The position numbers were made by a program, and so were the translations under genes. A model generated the notes under the pieces. It did not search any database. It was not told the origin of the DNA and was given only the letters and a program-made list of their open reading frames with translations. Source: CAZJVD01 sp964549505 (GTDB lineage Bacteria > Bdellovibrionota > UBA1018 > CAZJVD01). From it: a stretch of DNA of 8,950 nt. The stretch's first letter is position 1, and every line of letters begins with the position of its first letter. Location of the stretch: contig CAZJVD010000029.1 in assembly GCA_964549505.1 (NCBI GenBank), positions 1-8,950 on the forward strand. Direction: 5' to 3'. Positions 6,309 through 8,950 of the stretch are shown here, piece by piece.

Positions 6309-7128
6309 CGACCACTTTTGTAAACTTGGCTGCCTGTTCTTCAGCTGGGTAGTGGCCGCTGTTACGGAAATGCTCGAATGTAACTGTGCTCGCAATCTGG
6401 CTAGCAGCGGTGAAAACGGCTTTACCCATTGCGTATTTCCCTCCAATCGTGAGGACTGGAATCTGTAGCTTCCGTTTTTTAAGCGACCTGAAAAATGTGC
6501 AGTCTGGCCCGTGGGTCCGATAGTACGCTAAGGCATTTGCGAACTTGTGGAAGGGTCGATTGGTTTCCAAGTAGTGGATTCGATCGCGGGAGGATAAGGA
6601 TTCCCGTTTCATCCGCAGATCCAAAAAATAACCAATGTACGAATCGTAGTTCTTCCCAATGAGAGTTTCGGCCAAGCCGACCTGGCGATGAAAGGGTCCA
6701 TGCCAAGTTGGATAGCGCTTTGCTCCTGATGCAGGGATTTTGACAGAAATTCCGGGTGGAATTTCTTCTTCAATCACAATGTTAGAAATCCATTTCGGAA
6801 ACAGGATACCCATGGCCAGAGCAACTGAACCCCCCCAGTCGTGTCCGATTATTGAAAATTTATGCGCATCGGGTCGGATTTTCCGTATCGCTTGAAACAT
6901 CTCCTTGGCGATCGATCTCTTTTCAAATGATCCACCGGTGCTTTTGCTTGCGCCGAGACCTTTTAGGTCGATGGGGAGACATGAAAACCCGTGTGCGCTC
7001 AATTGCGGAACGGTCCTTCTCCAGTGATGTGAGTCAACGGGCCAACCGTGCAGCAGAACAACAAGAGGGCCATTTCCAGACCCCCGATAGCCATAGATGC
7101 CGTTCGGAAGCTTTACGTACTTTTTCAA
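6289..7128 (-). CDS. Alpha/beta hydrolase, epoxide hydrolase/dehalogenase-like
   Basis: 279 residues from a TTG at 7128, chosen because a ribosome binding site AAGGA (7139-7135) lies 6 bases before it and the protein begins in register with the family. Motifs: LLHGWPVDSHHW (25-36, oxyanion hole), IDLKGLGAS (53-61), nucleophile elbow GHDWGG (95-100) with Asp97 in place of serine, and NSGHYPAEEQ (256-265) with catalytic His259. An aspartate nucleophile means an alkyl-enzyme ester, as in epoxide hydrolases and haloalkane/haloacetate dehalogenases. AYYRTHGPD (201-209) in the lid offers tyrosines like those that activate epoxides. The usual acidic residue after the late beta strand is not obvious in IGGKYAMGKAV (228-238). 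Cytoplasmic. It lies 15 bases after the secreted HExxH gene, so the two are co-transcribed. Epoxide hydrolase is slightly favoured. Confidence 0.88.
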   Translation of the reverse strand: MKKYVKLPNGIYGYRGSGNGPLVVLLHGWPVDSHHWRRTVPQLSAHGFSCLPIDLKGLGASKSTGGSFEKRSIAKEMFQAIRKIRPDAHKFSIIGHDWGGSVALAMGILFPKWISNIVIEEEIPPGISVKIPASGAKRYPTWHGPFHRQVGLAETLIGKNYDSYIGYFLDLRMKRESLSSRDRIHYLETNRPFHKFANALAYYRTHGPDCTFFRSLKKRKLQIPVLTIGGKYAMGKAVFTAASQIASTVTFEHFRNSGHYPAEEQAAKFTKVVANFLRS

Positions 7129-7134
7129 TCCATT

Positions 7135-7139
7135 TCCTT
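7135..7139 (-). promoter_or_regulatory. Ribosome binding site of the TTG-started hydrolase
   Basis: AAGGA on the minus strand, 6 bases before the TTG at 7128. It supports this non-ATG start; the nearby ATG at 7135 is out of frame and meets a stop after two codons. Confidence 0.65.
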
Positions 7140-7143
7140 CGCA

Positions 7144-7914
7144 TCAATACTTTTCGTCAAACGGCCAGTTCTTGCTGCCGTTCCCTGGAGTGAGTCGAAT
7201 TTCTTCAATGAGTTTGTCACGAAGGCTTGGGTTTGTACCTTCTTCCCAGGCTTTCGCATAATCACCTTTCGAAATATCCACATAGAGCTCCCGCGCTCTT
7301 GCAGTCAGATCGGATCGGTTTTCAAGTTCAAACACCCGATGCATGAGCGCAAATACATGAAGGTGGTTTTTAAATAACGCCGGTCGGGAAGAAAATGTAT
7401 TTGATTGAAGGATCTGAGACTTGCTGTCGTCAAAAGTTGAGCTTAGGTACACATGTAGAATTTCATGTACTGAGCTCTCGATAAAAGTACTGAGAGGGGC
7501 CGGGGACTTTCGGACGCTTCTTAGGCCACGCCTAATGCTGATAATGAGCGGTGCGCTCATTGAACCATATTCGCAAGCCGATGTGTTGGTGGTAATCTCA
7601 TGACGATCATAGGGACGGCCGGTCAATTTAATCGCCCGTTCAAGAAGCTCTTGGCCGGTGCGATTCCATAGATCTTGAAGCTGATTCGTTAGGTCGCGGG
7701 CCTCAAGCATAATACTCTTTTTGGTAAGGTAGTCGCTTGCTTGTCGATCGACCTGGAGATCTTTAGTCAAGTCTCTGCAGCCGATGTCGTAAACTAGGCC
7801 ATATTGAAAATAGACTTTCGGTTGGGCAGAGGCGAAAACGTGCGCGCCTGAAAATAGTGCACAAAGAATAAGTGTGCCCAGCGAACAAAAGTGCGGATTC
7901 GATATTAGCTTCAC
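7144..7914 (-). CDS. Secreted protein with HExxH zinc-metallopeptidase motif
   Basis: 256 residues from a GTG at 7914, fixed by an excellent AAGGAG 5 bases upstream. A Sec signal runs to about ASA30 (VFASA, then QPK). The mature protein has SSVHEILHVYL (147-157), where HEILH (150-154) fits the HExxH zinc-binding and catalytic motif of gluzincin/metzincin-type peptidases, preceded by hydrophobic and serine residues as in real HExxH helices. A histidine cluster NHLHVFALMH (183-192) lies about 30 residues on and might give the third ligand. Two mature cysteines (Cys46 and Cys114) may pair. I do not recognise the family, so peptidase activity is inferred. It is the first gene of a pair with the downstream hydrolase. 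A weak promoter may be TTGGCC (7984-7979) with CATATA (7961-7956), spaced 17 bases. Confidence 0.8.
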   Translation of the reverse strand: MKLISNPHFCSLGTLILCALFSGAHVFASAQPKVYFQYGLVYDIGCRDLTKDLQVDRQASDYLTKKSIMLEARDLTNQLQDLWNRTGQELLERAIKLTGRPYDRHEITTNTSACEYGSMSAPLIISIRRGLRSVRKSPAPLSTFIESSVHEILHVYLSSTFDDSKSQILQSNTFSSRPALFKNHLHVFALMHRVFELENRSDLTARARELYVDISKGDYAKAWEEGTNPSLRDKLIEEIRLTPGNGSKNWPFDEKY

Positions 7915-7919
7915 TCCAG

Positions 7920-7925
7920 CTCCTT
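7920..7925 (-). promoter_or_regulatory. Strong ribosome binding site AAGGAG
   Basis: Minus-strand AAGGAG, 5 bases before the GTG at 7914. It decides the non-ATG start of the secreted HExxH protein and is the best Shine-Dalgarno in the window. Confidence 0.8.
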
Positions 7926-8080
7926 AGATCTCTTGAAGGTTCCGACGCCTGATTCTATATGCGCTCACTTACGGGAATGGCCAAGTGCCAACGATCATGA
8001 AATACCGAATTCTTCGCCAAATTAGTTAAAAGTGTTCCACAGATACTCCCATCGCGCTTACCCCGAATTTAGTCCAGGTC

Positions 8081-8096
8081 CTGTGATGAGTCACAG
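8081..8096. repeat. Small inverted repeat CTGTGA-TGAG-TCACAG
   Basis: A 6-bp stem with a 4-base loop just beyond the transposase stop. It may belong to the IS3 element's end region or be a weak hairpin; it has no T-run and so is a poor terminator. Confidence 0.3.
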
Positions 8097-8102
8097 CGCA
8101 GC

Positions 8103-8939
8103 CTAGGTGGGTAGCATTTCCCTCCAGTTCTTTGCAAACTCTTTCGGAGACCTCATCCCTAAGGAACTATGGGGATGGAGTTCGTTGTAGATTTGCCTCC
8201 AGTCTTCGATCTTCTGTTTAGCATCCTCAAGACTTCTGAAGACATGCTCGTTCAGGCACTCATCTCTGAATCTTGAGTTGAATGACTCGATGAAGGCGTT
8301 CTCGTTTGGTTTTCCTGGTGTGATGAACTCGTGTTCGATCGTTGTCGTCTCGATCCAAGCTCTGAGGGCGTTTGATTGGAACTCTGGTCCGTTGTCGGAT
8401 CTCAGACGTCCCGGTTTTCTAGGATGAGCGGCAATGAACCTAGCGACGGCATCTCCTGAGATCGAGTGCGCTGTCAAAATCCCAATCGACTCCTTCGTAA
8501 AGTCATCGACGATCGTCAGGCACTTCAGTTTTCTCTGAGTCAGAAGCCAATTATGAACAAAGTCCATCGACCACACCTCGTCTGGACGCGTAGCTTTTGG
8601 TCTGACTATCTTCGGAAGGCGAGAGAGCTTCTTCCTGCGACGTTTACGCACTTGTAACGCCTCTTCACGATAGATACTTTCCGTTCGTTTGTGATTGATC
8701 ACGTGACCTTCCTTCCTGAGTCTGTCGTGAAGACGAGGCAGTCCCCAACGACGAAACCTCGTTGCGGTCTCTTTGAGCGCTTTTCTTAGTGGCTCATCTG
8801 AGATCGTTCGCTTTGGGATGTATCGGAATCCTGATCGTGAGATCCCGACTGTACAACAGGCCCGAGACACCGAGCGGTGGCGCTCATCCCTGAGATGACG
8901 TTGGCCCCGAAAACTGGAGCATTTGAATCTTCCTAACAA
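8103..8939 (-). CDS. IS3-family transposase OrfB (DDE integrase)
   Basis: 278 residues, the normal length of IS3-family OrfB. An N-terminal HTH_21-like region (RSVSRACCTVGISRSGFRY at about 22-40, then LRKALKETATRFRRWGLPRLHDRLRKEG and NHKRTESIYREEAL) precedes an rve integrase core with WSMDF (Asp126), RSDNGPEF (Asp182) and NAFIESFNSRFRDECLN (Glu218); the last two are spaced as D(35)E. The C-terminal HPHSSLGMRSPKEFA is also typical. The PGKP.N.FIESFN and FRDECLN signatures are closest to the IS407 group of IS3 (from memory). IS3 transposases are made by a -1 frameshift from OrfA, so the TTG at 8939 is only the nominal start; OrfA would lie beyond the right edge. The catalytic triad is intact and there is no internal stop, so the element could be active if OrfA and both ends survive. 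Confidence 0.93.
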   Translation of the reverse strand: MLGRFKCSSFRGQRHLRDERHRSVSRACCTVGISRSGFRYIPKRTISDEPLRKALKETATRFRRWGLPRLHDRLRKEGHVINHKRTESIYREEALQVRKRRRKKLSRLPKIVRPKATRPDEVWSMDFVHNWLLTQRKLKCLTIVDDFTKESIGILTAHSISGDAVARFIAAHPRKPGRLRSDNGPEFQSNALRAWIETTTIEHEFITPGKPNENAFIESFNSRFRDECLNEHVFRSLEDAKQKIEDWRQIYNELHPHSSLGMRSPKEFAKNWREMLPT

Positions 8940-8950
8940 GCCGCGTATAT

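Larger units (their letters stand above)
8040..8950 (-). mobile_element. IS3-family insertion sequence, partial (runs off the right edge)
   Basis: Contains the OrfB transposase. The left boundary is approximate: it must lie between the HExxH gene's start region and the transposase stop at 8103, but with the other end outside the window the terminal inverted repeat and target duplication cannot be matched. The 188 bases between 7914 and 8103 hold no gene. Confidence 0.7.

Noticed and set aside
6852..7193. Plus-strand open frame of 113 codons
   Set aside because: Antisense to the GHDWGG hydrolase, whose motifs make the minus strand the true gene.
1..8950. CRISPR array, tRNA or rRNA genes, toxin-antitoxin or defence cluster
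   Set aside because: No regularly spaced repeats, no RNA-gene signatures and no recognised defence or toxin domains were seen on either strand.

Overview
The window reads as about 9 kb of a Gram-negative bacterial chromosome of mid GC content. Nearly every cargo gene encodes an exported or envelope protein: a class D beta-lactamase, an S41-type peptidase, a putative lipoprotein, a secreted HExxH protein and a membrane acyltransferase. GTG and TTG starts occur beside ATG. The mix would suit a Bdellovibrionota-like or similar environmental lineage, but that is a guess; no gene here fixes the taxonomy. I see no rRNA, tRNA, CRISPR array or phage genes.

Left part (1-2059): a plus-strand acyltransferase-3 membrane protein converges on a small minus-strand lipoprotein-like gene. 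Between them lies a non-coding element of about 320 bp (1309-1629) bounded by perfect 24-bp inverted repeats, most likely a MITE or the ends of a decayed insertion sequence. The TAA stops of both flanking genes are formed at the junctions with the repeat arms. The small gene appears to have lost the end of its conserved domain there.

Centre (1628-5042, minus strand): a tightly packed run of four genes in the order class D (OXA-type) beta-lactamase, tricorn-like S41 peptidase, secreted protein of unknown family, DUF6624-like lipoprotein. The first pair is joined TAA-ATG with no spacer and the last pair overlaps as ATGA, so this looks like one transcription unit delivering exported proteins. 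Why a beta-lactamase heads it is not clear.

Right of the centre (5078-6308, plus strand): an alpha/beta hydrolase of the HGGPG (proline-iminopeptidase-like) type and a hotdog thioesterase form a two-gene unit divergent from the beta-lactamase, with almost no intergenic space. It converges on a minus-strand pair (6289-7914): a secreted protein with an HExxH motif, then an epoxide hydrolase/dehalogenase-like alpha/beta hydrolase started from a TTG with a good ribosome binding site. The right edge (8103-8950) holds an IS3-family DDE transposase (OrfB) on the minus strand; its OrfA partner and outer end lie outside the window.

No clearly new multi-gene system is visible. The strongest leads are the inverted-repeat element that supplies stops to both neighbours, the beta-lactamase/peptidase coupled operon, and the secreted HExxH protein of unknown family.
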